Positions 36,876 through 45,329 of a stretch of 64,000 nucleotides of DNA are shown piece by piece. Both the position numbers and the translations under genes were made by a program. Every line of letters starts with the position of its first letter. Position 1 is the first letter of the stretch. The notes beneath the pieces are model-generated. The model made no database searches, was not told where the DNA came from, and was given only the letters and a program-made list of their open reading frames with translations. The stretch is from contig NZ_FTNO01000008.1 in NCBI RefSeq assembly GCF_900156425.1, forward strand, positions 124,001 through 188,000. Reading direction: 5' to 3'. The DNA is from Haladaptatus litoreus (GTDB taxonomy: Archaea; Halobacteriota; Halobacteria; Halobacteriales; Haladaptataceae).

Positions 36876-37352
36876 TTACTGAAGCAACTCCGCTGCTTTC
36901 TCGTTGTCTATGAGGTCGGCTTGCCGGGCAACTTTGACGAGCATTTTCTGGGTATCTTCGAGATCGCTGCGGAGCACGTCAATTTCATCCTGCTGTGCCT
37001 GTATCTGCTCATGGAGAGCATCGGTAGGTACACCGGGTGTGACTGCGCCGTCCAAATTCGTTTCTGTAAACGTCTGCCCCTTGTCAGTGAGCCGCCACAC
37101 ACGCGCTTTGGACCCACCATGGGAGACGTACTGACGCTCTGCGGTTTCCGTGAGGAGACCCCACCGCTCTAGGGTGTTGAGATGGTGGTTCATACTCCCA
37201 CTGGGCACGCCGCTACGTTGGCGCAGAGTGGAGGTATCGAGTTCTCTTGTATCAGCTTCCTTGAATACCGTGAGGAGGTTCCGACGATGCTCTCCGAGTT
37301 GAGCGGCAATCTCGTCCGGTGCCGGTGTCCCGGTGTGAGTATCATTTGTCAT
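36876..37352 (-). CDS. Winged-helix regulator with C-terminal coiled coil
   Basis: The 158-residue protein has a winged helix (about 18-88; LTVFKEADTRELDTSTLRQR, SMNHHLNTLERWGLLTETA) and a C-terminal coiled coil (about 110-150, LHEQIQAQQDEIDVLRSDLE) for dimerisation. It neighbours the GGACWGTCC arrays, so it is a candidate for binding them or for controlling a plasmid function. That link is positional only. Confidence 0.78.
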   Translation of the reverse strand: MTNDTHTGTPAPDEIAAQLGEHRRNLLTVFKEADTRELDTSTLRQRSGVPSGSMNHHLNTLERWGLLTETAERQYVSHGGSKARVWRLTDKGQTFTETNLDGAVTPGVPTDALHEQIQAQQDEIDVLRSDLEDTQKMLVKVARQADLIDNEKAAELLQ

Positions 37353-37919
37353 AGGTTTCTATAGACGGTAATAACGGGTTCTGACGGCATTAATATTACG
37401 ACTGAATATAGCCGTGGTTAGAAATTCCGACACAATAACCCTCCCAACACAACATCGCCGAGTGCTACAAGAAAACAGGATGCGACGAGAAAGTAAAAGA
37501 CAGATGATAGTGGGAGGCTGTGATGAAAACCGAGCGTCTACACAGTGGGCATCCAACAAAGCGCCAGAGGCTGCACCCCCAATGTATCAAAAAACAGATG
37601 TAGGCTCCGACAACGCAAGTGGGCACCCCAAAGGGCGACACAGAGCCGAGCAGATTCTACGAGAAGCGACCGACAAAACATGCCGACACAAGGTACAGTC
37701 CACTAAGCAGTTCCACCACGGAAAAGCAGATCTACAGCACTGGGACAGTCCACCCGAGGTCACGCAAGGAAACCAGCGAGTGAGACAGTGGGACAGTCAG
37801 ACCGTGCCGAACCCAGAGGGGATAAAGCAAAGAAGCGAAAGGGGACAGTCCAAAGGGAGCTCACACCACTCCAGTGGAATGAGACCCAATCTAGCTCTCC
37901 GTGTAGAGTGCGAGAACTC
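37353..37919. other. Gene-free, T-poor interval holding the left palindrome array
   Basis: The + strand is strikingly poor in T from about 37430 to 37890, which creates a long but meaningless open frame. The interval contains the left GGACAGTCC array and one copy of GGCACCCC (37622-37629), the reverse complement of the GGGGTGCC motif found three times at 38337-38472. Confidence 0.6.
37695..37850 (+). repeat. Left array of GGACAGTCC palindromes
   Basis: The core ACAGTC occurs at 37695, 37745, 37793 and 37845, with a variant ACAGTG at 37785. The best copies read GGGACAGTCCAC. GGACAGTCC is palindromic except for its centre, which is A in every left copy. Spacing is irregular (about 50 bases). 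No coding function is seen. Confidence 0.7.
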
Positions 37920-38183
37920 TCAGTTTTTACGCTGGTAGTAGAGTTCAACGAGTTGGAAGACCGCCCAGACCGTGATAAAGATGGAACTGATAAAGACGAT
38001 GTTCATCCCGAGCAGTGAGAGTGGCTGTGCAATTCCGAGCAGGTCAAGTGTGAACCCGACGAGTGCGCCCACGGTACCAAAGATGATGGGGCCGACGATG
38101 ATGAGCGCGAGCAGCGACGCACCGATGACTTCGAGAATGTTCCGGGTGTAGGGCTGCCTGAGCGACTGGACAACTGAACTCAT
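37920..38183 (-). CDS. Small membrane protein between the two arrays
   Basis: The product is 87 residues from MSSVVQSLRQP, which is preferred to upstream ATGs that lie in the promoter-like A/T-rich stretch. It has two hydrophobic helices (about 20-44 and 55-78) and a basic C-terminus (ELYYQRKN). No family is recognised. It is the only gene inside the palindrome-rich region. Confidence 0.55.
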   Translation of the reverse strand: MSSVVQSLRQPYTRNILEVIGASLLALIIVGPIIFGTVGALVGFTLDLLGIAQPLSLLGMNIVFISSIFITVWAVFQLVELYYQRKN

Positions 38184-38336
38184 AGAGAATAGTACAACTG
38201 CAGACATAATATAGATTTCTACACTATTCACAGTGCATCAAATGGGTGCACAAGAAGTGGGTTTCAACATCACCAACAGCGAGAATGAGGACCTCGACCG
38301 CTGGCCGGAACAACTCCGACAGATGTTGTGCGACCA

Positions 38337-38472
38337 GTGGGGTGCCAACGTGCGCGACACAACGCAACTCACGGTGAGAGACAAGCTGGGGTGCCAGCAG
38401 CACCACGCACTGTCCGTGTGCTGGTGTGAGCGCATCATCTGGGTACCAACTTAAGCGCACCAGTGGGGTGCC
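38337..38472 (+). repeat. Three copies of GTGGGGTGCC/CTGGGGTGCC
   Basis: TGGGGTGCC occurs at 38338-38346, 38387-38395 and 38464-38472, that is 49 and 77 bases apart. An inverted copy lies in the left block at 37622-37629. This is a second motif type in the same region as the GGACWGTCC arrays. Confidence 0.55.
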
Positions 38473-38536
38473 GTCTGTTGCGAGACACCGCAGTTTCATT
38501 GAAGTGACCCGCGACAGCGGGCCTTACTGCACGTGA

Positions 38537-38934
38537 GACTGTCCACGAGCAACAGACTGCCCTGTCCGCCGGCCACTTTCCCGACAGGGGGACTGTCTGC
38601 TTTGGCGACCAGCACGCCCTGGACTCCGACAGTGACCCACTGGAGGGACTGTCCACCCTGCCGAAACAGGTGGACGTCGACCTCGAGCAGCCACAGCCCG
38701 AGGGACTGTCTATCTAGTAGAACACTCCACGATTGCCAGTTACAGCAGGGACGACTGTCTCCCGGCAGACCCCACTGAGACTGTCAAAAGTGAGCTCCGT
38801 TGCTGAGGACTGTCACTGAGAGCGTGATGGCCACGAGAGGCGGTGAGCCGCCTGAAGGCGCCCAGATTACTCCGGAAATCTGGTGTCCTCTGTACGCAAC
38901 GTGGACTGTCCACCGGCTCCAGAAACCTGACTGT
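38537..38934 (+). repeat. Right array of GGACTGTCC palindromes
   Basis: GACTGT occurs at 38537, 38591, 38647, 38704, 38753, 38779, 38808, 38904 and 38929, nine exact copies in 398 bases. The best copies extend to GGGACTGTCCACC or TGGACTGTCCACC. The central base is T in all nine, against A in the left array. The array ends about 100 bases before the small membrane protein gene at 39037. Confidence 0.72.
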
Positions 38935-39036
38935 CCCACCCGCGATAGCAGGAGCGGTCATTCGGCCGAATTGGGGCCATATTATCTCTCGACAATAGTA
39001 GGAACATTTATTTTTCCGGACCATCTACCATTGCTA

Positions 39037-39330
39037 ATGATAAACCTCCAATACAGATCACCCCAAACTCCACTTGGACTGTTTGTTGGAGCGTGGGCTA
39101 TCTGGTCGCTTTCTACAATTTGGACAAGCGGGATTAACTGGCAAAGTTGGGGTGCTGTTGCCTTCGTTGGCGGCGTCACAGCTGTCTGTCTAGGTTGTCT
39201 TGTTTGGGCAATTGGTACAGCGACCGGTGATTCTTCGGAGCGGCCAGCACCGTATCGGCGACTTATGCAACTCTTTGGCGCGCTTGGAATCCTGTTTCTC
39301 GGTGCTATTGCTCTTGCAGCTTTTCTCTAG
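39037..39330 (+). CDS. Three-helix membrane protein
   Basis: The 97-residue product from MINLQYRSPQTP has three hydrophobic helices (about 12-26, 35-58 and 76-96) with a charged linker (GDSSERPAPYRR). No family is recognised. An A/T-rich promoter-like tract lies just upstream, immediately after the right palindrome array. Confidence 0.6.
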   Translation: MINLQYRSPQTPLGLFVGAWAIWSLSTIWTSGINWQSWGAVAFVGGVTAVCLGCLVWAIGTATGDSSERPAPYRRLMQLFGALGILFLGAIALAAFL

Positions 39331-39445
39331 GTTTAAAACGGCTGTTCAGGGGTCATATTACTCCACGAACGTGTAGCCAGACCTATCGTGTCGCACATTA
39401 TTCTGCACCCCCAATATTGAACTAAACATAGAAACGACCACCAGT

Positions 39446-40138
39446 ATGCATCGCTCCCTCCCCGCGTTCGGCCTGATCCTCTTTTTCGTCCTCGCAGGCT
39501 GTCTCGGCGGCTTCGGACTTGATGGCAGTAGCGACGACCCCACAACCACAACTACCAAACCACAGCCGCAGACAGAAGCCCCAGCAACGACTACAGTACC
39601 GGTAACGACCAGTACAATCCAACCAACCAGTACGACGAAGACAACGGCTTCCAGCACGACCACATCCACCGAGACACCCACCGAACGGACAACCACAACG
39701 TTCCTTCGGACCCAAACCACCGCACGAGTGGACGCACCCGAAGACAGTGATCGCTTCGAGGCGCGGGTGACCAAAATCGTCGATCCCACGACCATCACAA
39801 TCGAACACGACGGGGAAACCCAGACCGTCGATCTGATCGGTGTGAAAGTACCCAAGAGCGGATTGATGCACAAACGAGCGCTCCAGACGACCAACGCACA
39901 ACTTGCCCATAGCACCGTCACTGTCGTTACTGACCCAAAGGTAGAGAGTGACGGTGATGGCCACCTACAAGTGTACGTCTACACTGGCAATTGGCTGTAT
40001 AACACCCAGTTGCTCCGATCCGGCTATGCACGGGTCGCAGATGGCGAGTTCAGCAAGCGAACGGAGTTTGAGCGAAAGCAACAAGAGGCCAAGCAAGGCG
40101 GCTACGGCCTGTGGAAGAATACGACGACAACAGCCTAA
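39446..40138 (+). CDS. Lipoprotein with a degenerate staphylococcal-nuclease-like domain
   Basis: The 230-residue protein has a lipobox (LAGC, Cys19), a ~70-residue Thr/Ser-rich linker likely to be glycosylated, and an SNase-like domain (about 100-225). Fold landmarks are present (ITIEHDGETQTVDLIGVKVP, LLRSGYARVADGEF, AKQGGYGLW). The usual catalytic Arg of the RLIGV strand is Asp, the following Glu is replaced (VPKSG), and the later catalytic Arg is not evident (DGHLQVYVYTG). It is therefore probably not an active nuclease and may bind nucleic acid or another ligand at the cell surface. Confidence 0.75.
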   Translation: MHRSLPAFGLILFFVLAGCLGGFGLDGSSDDPTTTTTKPQPQTEAPATTTVPVTTSTIQPTSTTKTTASSTTTSTETPTERTTTTFLRTQTTARVDAPEDSDRFEARVTKIVDPTTITIEHDGETQTVDLIGVKVPKSGLMHKRALQTTNAQLAHSTVTVVTDPKVESDGDGHLQVYVYTGNWLYNTQLLRSGYARVADGEFSKRTEFERKQQEAKQGGYGLWKNTTTTA

Positions 40139-40492
40139 CTCCTCTCATTCAACCCGAGATCCTGCATCGAATACCCACTACCGCCTGTTGCACTAAGCGG
40201 GAGTGGACATCCCATCACGTGCAGTCGCGTTGCAAACGACAGTGCGTCAAATGGGCGACCCACGAGACCAACCCATACTGTGAGTAACTGAGTGAATTCC
40301 CACCCCCTTTATCTGTCTCAGACCCTGAGGATAATGTACGGAATTGACAACTCAACGTTTGTACCCCGATACTGGAGGGGTCGCTTGAACCGGGTTCACC
40401 GGCACTGATGGGTTTTCCTCGTTTTCTTCGCGTGAGGTATCACGCGGAACGCTCACAGAGTTCAACCGTTCCGCAATACCGACCGATCACCC
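40139..40492. other. Intergenic interval with two inverted repeats
   Basis: No gene is seen. Besides the repeat at 40429-40446, a 13-bp palindrome TGAACC-G-GGTTCA lies at 40386-40398. Confidence 0.5.
40429..40446. promoter_or_regulatory. Perfect inverted repeat upstream of a DUF7344 gene
   Basis: CGCGTGA-GGTA-TCACGCG is a perfect 7-bp inverted repeat whose right end is 46 bases before the start codon at 40493. The position suits an operator, perhaps for self-regulation by the winged-helix product. Confidence 0.5.
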
Positions 40493-40831
40493 ATGCCACG
40501 CTCCAATTCAGCGTCACTTGACGTTATGCTCGACGCGCTCAGCAACGTCCATCGCCGCCGTATCCTGCTCGCGGTCGCAGACCACAATCCCCGTGATGAA
40601 GATGAGTTTACCCAAGATGAGATTCCAACAGATACGATACCCGATGAGGACCTCGACTCGCTAAAAACGCAGTTGCATCACACGCATTTGCCCAAGTTAG
40701 CGGATACAGGCTATATCGAGTGGGACCCACTGACTGAAACGATTCGTCGCGGGCCAAATTTCGATGACGTTGCGCCACTCCTCAACCTAATGTCTGATCA
40801 TGCAGACGAGTTACCTGACGACTGGCCGTAG
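40493..40831 (+). CDS. DUF7344 winged-helix protein
   Basis: The 112-residue soluble winged helix has ALSNVHRRRILLAVADH, LKTQLHHTHLPKLADTGYIE and a C-terminal RRGPNFDDVAPLLNLM. It is one of three similar proteins within 5 kb (also 41615 and 45009). All share the HHxHLP(R/K)L recognition-helix region and the GP(N/Q)F motif. Confidence 0.82.
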   Translation: MPRSNSASLDVMLDALSNVHRRRILLAVADHNPRDEDEFTQDEIPTDTIPDEDLDSLKTQLHHTHLPKLADTGYIEWDPLTETIRRGPNFDDVAPLLNLMSDHADELPDDWP

Positions 40832-40964
40832 CCCTCGAACGCCTCGAAATGAGGACAGAGAGACCGTTTTCCATTTTTCATCGCACCTACACGCGGTGAA
40901 GTGGGGGTGATAGTACGAAACGAGCCGAGTGTACGGTCACGCTCCGAGTGTTCTGCTCTCCAAA

Positions 40965-41456
40965 CTAGCCCTCTTTCTGTTCGTCACCAAAACCGTCACT
41001 AAAATGGAAATGGTTGAATGGCTGGACATACCGTGAGCGCAAGATCTCGGAACTCTCGACCGTGATCCCTGACTCGTGCAGCGTGTCCGTGATACGTGTG
41101 ATATCTTGGGTACTCGTGCCAACGACTTCCACATAGATATTCCGTTTACCGACAAGCATCTCACGAACATCGACGACACCCTGTATTTCGAGCAGATGCT
41201 CGACGTATTCGGTGCGTTCGGTTGCTGGCGCGGTACAGACGAACATCACACGGAGTGGAAGATTCGCTGCTTCATAGTCGATTTCGGGATGGTAGCCCTT
41301 GATGATGCCATCCTCTTCGAGCGCTTCGATGCGGTTGCGCACCGTACTCGCAGAGGTACCGACCGTTTCGGCGATCTCTTGGGTGGTTGTATTGCGTGCA
41401 TCCCTTTGGAGGTGATAGAGGATGCCACGATCCACGTTGTCAAGTGGTCGGCTCAT
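40965..41456 (-). CDS. Lrp/AsnC-family regulator
   Basis: The 163-residue product from MSRPLDNVDRG has an Lrp winged helix (ILYHLQRDARNTTTQEIAET, ASTVRNRIEALEEDGIIKGY) and a C-terminal RAM/ACT-like domain (VVDVREMLVGKRNIYVEVVG). Lrp proteins form octamers that sense amino acids or related ligands. It resembles the protein at 44372-44854, including the C-terminal motif SSEI(L/I)xxxYxQP. It is divergent from a DUF7344 gene. Confidence 0.88.
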   Translation of the reverse strand: MSRPLDNVDRGILYHLQRDARNTTTQEIAETVGTSASTVRNRIEALEEDGIIKGYHPEIDYEAANLPLRVMFVCTAPATERTEYVEHLLEIQGVVDVREMLVGKRNIYVEVVGTSTQDITRITDTLHESGITVESSEILRSRYVQPFNHFHFSDGFGDEQKEG

Positions 41457-41614
41457 AGTTGAGAATAGATAGCTGAGCATAAAGAGTGTTGTGAGGATCT
41501 GAGAGACTTCAAAACAGCGTCTATGGTCATCGGTTCACTCAGTTCCTCAAACGACGAGCAATGTGCAAAGTCAATGGTGTTTAAGCCTCTACAAAGCGAT
41601 TCTGAGACGAAATC

Positions 41615-41929
41615 ATGCTCCTCGATGACAAATTTTCCGTACTTGCAAGCAGTGAGAGACGGCAGCTTCTCCACGCACTTACGGAGGACTCCGCGCCCGA
41701 CACGGTCGCCGTTTCGCCAACCACTGTGGCGACAAACGGCGGCGACCGCGAGCACGCAATTACACTGCACCATGTCCATCTGCCGCGACTAGAAGATCAC
41801 GGCCTTATCACGTGGGATCAGAAGACAGACACAGTGACAAAAGGGCCACAATTCGCCGAGATCGAACCCCTACTCACAGACCTCACAGAGAAGTACAGTA
41901 CGCAATTCAATACCGAGCCCCCTGACTAG
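41615..41929 (+). CDS. DUF7344 winged-helix protein
   Basis: The 104-residue product has the family's LASSERRQLLHALTED helix, the LHHVHLPRLEDHGLITWDQ recognition region and the KGPQFAEIEPLL motif. It is divergent from the Lrp gene at 40965-41456 and is followed by a strong hairpin. Confidence 0.82.
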   Translation: MLLDDKFSVLASSERRQLLHALTEDSAPDTVAVSPTTVATNGGDREHAITLHHVHLPRLEDHGLITWDQKTDTVTKGPQFAEIEPLLTDLTEKYSTQFNTEPPD

Positions 41930-41939
41930 TTCACGTGAG

Positions 41940-41963
41940 AAACTGCCACGTGGGTGGCAGTTT
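41940..41963 (+). terminator. Strong hairpin after a DUF7344 gene
   Basis: AAACTGCCAC-GTGG-GTGGCAGTTT is a perfect 10-bp inverted repeat with a 4-nt loop, 11 bases after the stop codon. It could end or protect the transcript; an operator role for a downstream promoter is less likely. Confidence 0.55.
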
Positions 41964-42413
41964 GGTACGGAGTAGCGAATGGTTGGGACCCAGCCGACCT
42001 CCGTACCACTTCGTTCTTTGCGCTCGTCCTGTATAATCTTACTGTGAGTATTCGAGTTACTAATTGATTTCAGAATGCCAAATATAGAAATATATGTTTC
42101 TACCGGCTGCTTTCGTCGAACATGCTCTCTCCAGGAAGTTCGTCTTGCTGTGAAATCCGCAATTCAATATGGCGTGTATTGCGAATTCATGAGAGAGTTA
42201 GTGTGATTATCTGAGTGAATCGCATGATTGTTGGTAAATGAGCAATATGGCAGTTTAGGAATGAGTGCCTTTGATACGTCTCGACAATCATTCTCACTGT
42301 ATGGGAGACAGTGCTGTCGGACAAGCGCGGTGGCTTCGACACGGACTGTCTTGTGAGCGACGCCAAAACAGTATGAACAACCCCGGAATGTCTGGGGTAA
42401 ATGGTTGGGACCC
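41964..42413. other. Gene-free interval upstream of the TrmB gene
   Basis: No gene is seen. The 14-mer ATGGTTGGGACCCA occurs at 41979-41992 and again at 42401-42414, running into the TrmB start codon. ACCCC-N9-GGGGT lies at 42380-42398. Both are candidate regulatory sites for the TrmB gene. Confidence 0.5.
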
Positions 42414-43253
42414 ATGAACGAGCTATCTAATCAACAGCAATCGATCGAACTGCTCCAACAACTTGGATTGAAAGAATACGAAGCACGCTGCTTTGTGGCC
42501 TTAGCACGCCTCCCAAAGGGGACAGCAAAAGGGATTAGCGAAACCTCCGAAGTCCCCCGAACACGCGTCTATGATGCGATTCGGGTGTTAGAGACAAAGG
42601 GACTCGTCGAGATCCAGCACTCGAATCCGCAGCAATTTCGCGCCGTGCCGATCGAGGAAGCCGCCGAGACACTGCGCCAAGAGTATGAATCGCGGACGGA
42701 CACGCTTGTCGAGGCGCTTGCTGCGATCGAGCCTGCAGAATCGAACGGTGGTGATGAGGAAATTACCCACGAAGTGTGGGCGCTCTCGGGACCGACCGCG
42801 ATTACGAATCGGACCCAGCAACTCATCGATGCCGCTGGACAAGAAATCGTCTTCATCATTGGCCGAGACGAGGTTGTGACCGAGAAATTACTCGAACAAC
42901 TCCAAGAAGCACTAAACACGGGACTCACTGTGCTGATTGGCACCCAAACTGAGGACATTCGTGAGCGGATTGCAGAGGCAGTGCCTAACGCGGAAGTGTT
43001 CGTCTCCGGGTTGGAATGGTTGAACAGTTCGCCACTGGAGGTCGACGACAACACGACAATCAGTCGGTTGGTGTTAATCGACAAGAACACGATTCTGGTG
43101 AGTTCAGTCCATGAGACGGACACTGGAGAGATCGAGACTGAAAAGGCTGTATTTGGACGGGGCTTCGATAATGGGATTGTGGTGATCGCCCGGCGACTGA
43201 TGGCCACGGGATTACCGCGGAGGCAAGATCCTGACATGCCTGATGACGAATGA
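42414..43253 (+). CDS. TrmB-family transcriptional regulator
   Basis: The 279-residue product has an N-terminal TrmB winged helix (IELLQQLGLKEYEARCFVAL, VPRTRVYDAIRVLETKGLVE, RAVPIEEAAETL), a short coiled coil, and a C-terminal ligand-binding domain of the phospholipase-D-like type. Archaeal TrmB proteins usually sense sugars or other metabolites. The ATG at 42414 is preferred to a TTG three codons earlier. Confidence 0.87.
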   Translation: MNELSNQQQSIELLQQLGLKEYEARCFVALARLPKGTAKGISETSEVPRTRVYDAIRVLETKGLVEIQHSNPQQFRAVPIEEAAETLRQEYESRTDTLVEALAAIEPAESNGGDEEITHEVWALSGPTAITNRTQQLIDAAGQEIVFIIGRDEVVTEKLLEQLQEALNTGLTVLIGTQTEDIRERIAEAVPNAEVFVSGLEWLNSSPLEVDDNTTISRLVLIDKNTILVSSVHETDTGEIETEKAVFGRGFDNGIVVIARRLMATGLPRRQDPDMPDDE

Positions 43254-43349
43254 TGGGTAGTGCGTTATCGGGGCGCTGTTTTATCAGGCGCGAACTCTCC
43301 GCGTGATCGGTGGTTTTGAAAGCGTGTGATTTCGATTCGAGATCTGTTT

Positions 43350-43649
43350 TTAGACGGGAGCAACGTGAATGGTCCCGGTGCTGTGGACTGTGACGGAATA
43401 GCCAGCGTACGTGAACGAGATTGACGTGGTCGTATCGATGTTTGTTCTCGTTCGTGCAAGAATCGCGTCAAAGGCATCAGGGTCGATGGAATCGTAAAGC
43501 GGACTGAGTTCCCGGTGGTCACAGTTCGCTGCCTGGGCAGTTGTTTCGACGACAGCGGTGCTTGGTTCTGTCGACGACCAGTCGTACTGAAGTTGAATCC
43601 CTTTGGGTGGGTCGCCGTCATCAGAGTTCGGCGAATCCTCATTACTCAT
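43350..43649 (-). CDS. HalOD1 output-domain protein
   Basis: The 99-residue product has an acidic disordered N-terminus and a HalOD1 domain (AVVETTAQAANCDHRELSPL, DSIDPDAFDAIL, ISFTYAGYSVTVHSTGTIHV). It is a paralogue of the protein at 22393-22647 and is convergent with the TrmB gene. Confidence 0.82.
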   Translation of the reverse strand: MSNEDSPNSDDGDPPKGIQLQYDWSSTEPSTAVVETTAQAANCDHRELSPLYDSIDPDAFDAILARTRTNIDTTTSISFTYAGYSVTVHSTGTIHVAPV

Positions 43650-43772
43650 GAATTGCCTGTACTACGAAGGCAGTTGGCAAAAATGTTGTGTGAGTAATTG
43701 AGATACAACGCGATAGAGCAGTTGAGGCAGCAAAATTTAGTCATTCAGTGTCTAACATCGGCCGTACTCTAT

Positions 43773-43791
43773 GTTAGAATAGTATACTAAC
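43773..43791. repeat. 19-bp near-palindrome
   Basis: GTTAGAATAGTATACTAAC differs by one base pair from a perfect palindrome. Related copies are at 46545 and 63222. A second inverted repeat, TCTAACAT-N12-ATGTTAGA, overlaps it at 43751-43778. Confidence 0.5.
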
Positions 43792-43851
43792 TCCAGCAGT
43801 ATCACTGAAGCCAGGGCACCGATGAGAATTCAAGCACAAAGCAGCAGTCCG

Positions 43852-44012
43852 CGAAAATCTTCCTCACATCTACTCCTTATCGCGAGAATTACGTAAACGA
43901 GAGTCAATCGGTTACCGTTGGTCTTCTCGACACGGAGTGAATCGTCGCACTCGCTACAGCTGTACTGCTCCGGGTTGCGGACGGATTTTGAGCATCAATA
44001 CCGGGCACTCCA
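43852..44012 (-). pseudogene. Relic of a SprT 3' end and its downstream peptide gene
   Basis: About 160 bases align with 63305-63465 and 54120-54285. The first part matches the SD/start region of the 39-residue peptide gene (start here GTG, RKIFADCC then out of frame). The second part matches the C-terminal zinc-ribbon codons of the SprT-like genes. Nothing here is translatable. Confidence 0.55.
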
Positions 44013-44371
44013 ACTCTGCTAGACACCACGTGTCTGCTGCGATCTCCTCTTCTCCTAAGAGCGGTCGACGACTACTGGCTACGTTATGACTGCCAACCGA
44101 ATGATTCTAAACAAATTGACGACGGATTGCTTGTACGGAGGCCCACCAGTCATCAAGCCACACTGGTGGAGACCGTGAGAGACTTCCAGCGGTATCAAAT
44201 TCCCGCTGCATGGCCCACCACCCACTCCCTGAGATAGTACTATCGCTTGTGTGTCTGCAGGCTTCTTGTGATTGCTCGTCCGTTAGTGGTTCGAGTCCTC
44301 GGTCTCCTTCGCTGGTGAAGGAGACTGGGTGGGATGGGAATTCTCTTCTCGTTCGCGCTGGAAGTGCTCCT
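44013..44371. other. Gene-free interval upstream of an Lrp gene
   Basis: No supportable gene or repeat is seen. An inverted repeat-like stretch (GTCTCCTTCGC ... GAAGGAGAC, about 44309-44331) lies 40 bases before the Lrp gene and could be its operator. Confidence 0.4.
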
Positions 44372-44854
44372 ATGGCTCACAAGGAACTCGTCCTCGACGA
44401 AGTGGACCGAGGCATATTGTACGCGCTGCAGCAAGACGCGCGCAACGTCACGATTCAGGAGATCGCCGCCGAGGTGGACGTCTCCGGGAGTACAGTCCGC
44501 AACCGGATCGAGGCCATGGAGTCCATGGGCGTGATCGAGGGGTACGCGCCAAAAATCAATTATGAACGGGCGGGCTTTTCGTTGAATATCATGTTTATTT
44601 GTTCGGCCGATCCCGACGATCGCGAAGCCGTCGCTCAAGACGTGCTGGAGGTTCCCGGTATCATCGACGTGGACGAGATGCTCACCAGCGAACGCAATCT
44701 CCACGTCAAGGCCGTCGCAACGAACACCCTCGATCTCGCGGACATCACTGCGCAATTGAACGAGTACGGACTCATCATCCACAGCTCAGAGATCATCTCG
44801 AACAACTACACCCAACCTTGGAGTCCCTTTGAATACGGTACCGACGAAGAGTAA
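44372..44854 (+). CDS. Lrp/AsnC-family regulator
   Basis: The 160-residue product from MAHKELVLDEVDRG has an Lrp winged helix (ILYALQQDARNVTIQEIAAE, GSTVRNRIEAMESMGVIEGY) and a RAM domain (IIDVDEMLTSERNLHVKAVA). The long N-terminal extension seen with an earlier ATG lacks any family resemblance and was rejected. It is a close paralogue of 40965-41456. Confidence 0.87.
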   Translation: MAHKELVLDEVDRGILYALQQDARNVTIQEIAAEVDVSGSTVRNRIEAMESMGVIEGYAPKINYERAGFSLNIMFICSADPDDREAVAQDVLEVPGIIDVDEMLTSERNLHVKAVATNTLDLADITAQLNEYGLIIHSSEIISNNYTQPWSPFEYGTDEE

Positions 44855-45008
44855 TCCAAGAGCGGTCGAACTGAACGGGAGACCGAACTGCGATATCACG
44901 GTGTCTACCCCCGTATGGGAACGGATATCGCAGCTAATTGGGTGCGATATCCGCAGAACCGCAAGCATTTTGGGCACCGCTCCCATTGTGTGATGAAGTG
45001 AGAGACAG

Positions 45009-45329
45009 ATGACCGAGGCAGAATCCAGCCATGAGAGGGATGTGGACGACGTGATCAATGATTCGTTCGATGCTCTGGCAAATCCCGCTCGGCGGCGGCT
45101 CCTCGTCGAACTCCGTGAGCACGATTCCCGCTCCGAGTGGATGGCAGTGGAACAGGATCGCCGCCAGCCAGCGATGCATCATAAACACCTGCCGCGACTG
45201 GAAGATAAGGGGTTTATTCACTGGAACAAGGACGCTTACGAAGTGAAGACTGGACCACAGTTTGGGAATATTCGCCCGGTCCTCAAATTCCTTGACGAGC
45301 ATTCAGACCGTTCGGATGACTCGCAGTAG
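45009..45329 (+). CDS. DUF7344 winged-helix protein
   Basis: The 106-residue product has DALANPARRRLLVELREHD, MHHKHLPRLEDKGFIHWNK and KTGPQFGNIRPVLKFL. It belongs to the same set as 40493 and 41615 and follows the Lrp gene at 44372 on the same strand, repeating the Lrp plus DUF7344 neighbourhood seen at 40965/41615. Confidence 0.82.
   Translation: MTEAESSHERDVDDVINDSFDALANPARRRLLVELREHDSRSEWMAVEQDRRQPAMHHKHLPRLEDKGFIHWNKDAYEVKTGPQFGNIRPVLKFLDEHSDRSDDSQ

Larger units (their letters stand above)
38232..39036. other. Gene-free interval holding the right palindrome array
   Basis: Several overlapping open frames exist on both strands, but none has family resemblance, a plausible start or haloarchaeal codon bias throughout. 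The interval is best explained by its repeats. Confidence 0.55.

Noticed and set aside
37414..37938. Open frame of 174 codons across the left palindrome array
   Set aside because: It stays open mainly because the strand is T-poor; the translation is low-complexity, lacks family resemblance and runs through the repeats.
37695..38934. CRISPR array
   Set aside because: The repeated unit is only 9-13 bases, spacing is irregular (about 25-95 bases), and orientation of the centre differs between blocks; no cas genes are present.
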